DNA of 64,000 nt from assembly GCF_000224145.3 (NCBI RefSeq), contig NC_020166.2, positions 1,491,966-1,555,965 of the forward strand, given 5' to 3'. Positions 63,521 through 64,000 of the stretch are shown here, piece after piece; within the stretch, counting starts at the first letter, position 1, and every line of letters starts with the position of its first letter. Position numbers and translations under genes: made by a program. Below the pieces are notes generated by a model that saw only the letters and a program-made list of their open reading frames with translations, ran no database searches and had not been told where the DNA came from. This DNA is from Ciona intestinalis. Taxonomy: Eukaryota > Chordata > Ascidiacea > Phlebobranchia > Cionidae.

Positions 63521-64000
63521 ATTTAGGAACTTTAAACATGCGTCACTGTTTGAGTCACACGTTGGCACACTTGGTATAATCAACTCTACTGATAACTTAA
63601 GTAACTTACAAGAACGACCCAACTAGCTATACATTTTTTAGGGGAAATAAAAAGTCTATCTAAAACTCTTCGCGATTAAAAAGCTTTAACAATTTGTTTA
63701 GCAAACGATACAAAAATTTAAATTTTTTCATGATATAATAGTTTGGTTTAAAAAAATACAAGTCAGATCTAAGATGGCCTAATTATAGCGTTTGGGGTTA
63801 AAACAGCGAATGCAGTAAGGTTATCAGTGGCAATCAATGAGGTATGGGAAAATAGCAGCGGGTATCTGTAAGCGCTGTTCCCATGACTAGCCACTTATCG
63901 TATCACTGTGTCTGTTTAAAACAGCACGAAGTAAGAAGCAGACCATTAAGTTACTACCGGTCACTGTGATGTAACCAAGCGTAAAGAAAAATGGTTTGTG

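Larger units (their letters stand above)
63196..64000 (-). other. Ephrin intron at right edge of window
   Basis: No exon with ephrin core sequence found. Contains a copy of the 60-bp dispersed repeat near 63268, a perfect 12-bp hairpin at 63386-63420 and a tRNA-like remnant at 63440-63520. Confidence 0.6.

Noticed and set aside
1..64000. Bacterial-type systems (CRISPR, operons, phage or defence islands)
   Set aside because: Spliced animal genes, no operon-like gene packing, no direct-repeat arrays with spacers.

Overview
This 64-kb window is animal nuclear DNA, and it looks like a solitary ascidian (Ciona-type tunicate). The reasons are: introns with GT/AG borders that restore conserved proteins exactly when joined; chordate developmental genes; AT-rich intergenic DNA packed with short miniature inverted-repeat elements; and four N gaps flanked by near-identical but polymorphic copies, as expected from assembling a very heterozygous individual. 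The exact species cannot be decided from sequence alone.

Layout, left to right. (1) 1-2191, + strand: last coding exon of a SoxB1 transcription factor, entering mid HMG box, with an upstream intron carrying a dense cluster of SOX sites. (2) About 3.35-19.4 kb: no convincing gene, but many miniature elements. (3) 19551-37175, - strand: a complete seven-exon MPDU1 gene (dolichol-phosphate-mannose utilisation, PQ-loop membrane protein, 246 aa), reconstructed exon by exon. Exons 3, 4 and 5 each appear twice because an alternative-haplotype contig (32677-35022) lies between two N gaps. (4) 37.2-42.5 kb: intergenic, with another haplotype duplication around 39902-40026. (5) 42587-44434, - strand: an apparently intronless, full-length PICALM/AP180 clathrin-assembly gene (615 aa). 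Its first 186 codons occur again at 44953-45510 after a gap; the second copy is followed by a hAT-like insertion missing from the first. (6) 46.5-50.4 kb: intergenic. (7) 50691-63195, - strand: the last three coding exons of a transmembrane (B-class) ephrin; the main receptor-binding exon lies beyond the right edge.

The genes do not form a pathway: SoxB1 regulates transcription in neural/ectodermal lineages, MPDU1 serves ER glycosylation, PICALM serves endocytosis, ephrin-B serves contact signalling. The linkage itself is the most striking point. SoxB1 next to MPDU1, tail to tail, with an ephrin-B nearby, resembles human 17p13.1 (MPDU1-SOX15 adjacent, EFNB3 close by). Other human SoxB1 genes also share chromosomes with EFNB genes (SOX1/EFNB2 on 13q, SOX3/EFNB1 on X). 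This suggests an old chordate linkage group.

I found no RNA gene, CRISPR array or operon-like defence system. The most notable signals are the synteny, the SOX-site cluster, the polymorphic hAT insertion, the intronless PICALM and the unusual ephrin tail.
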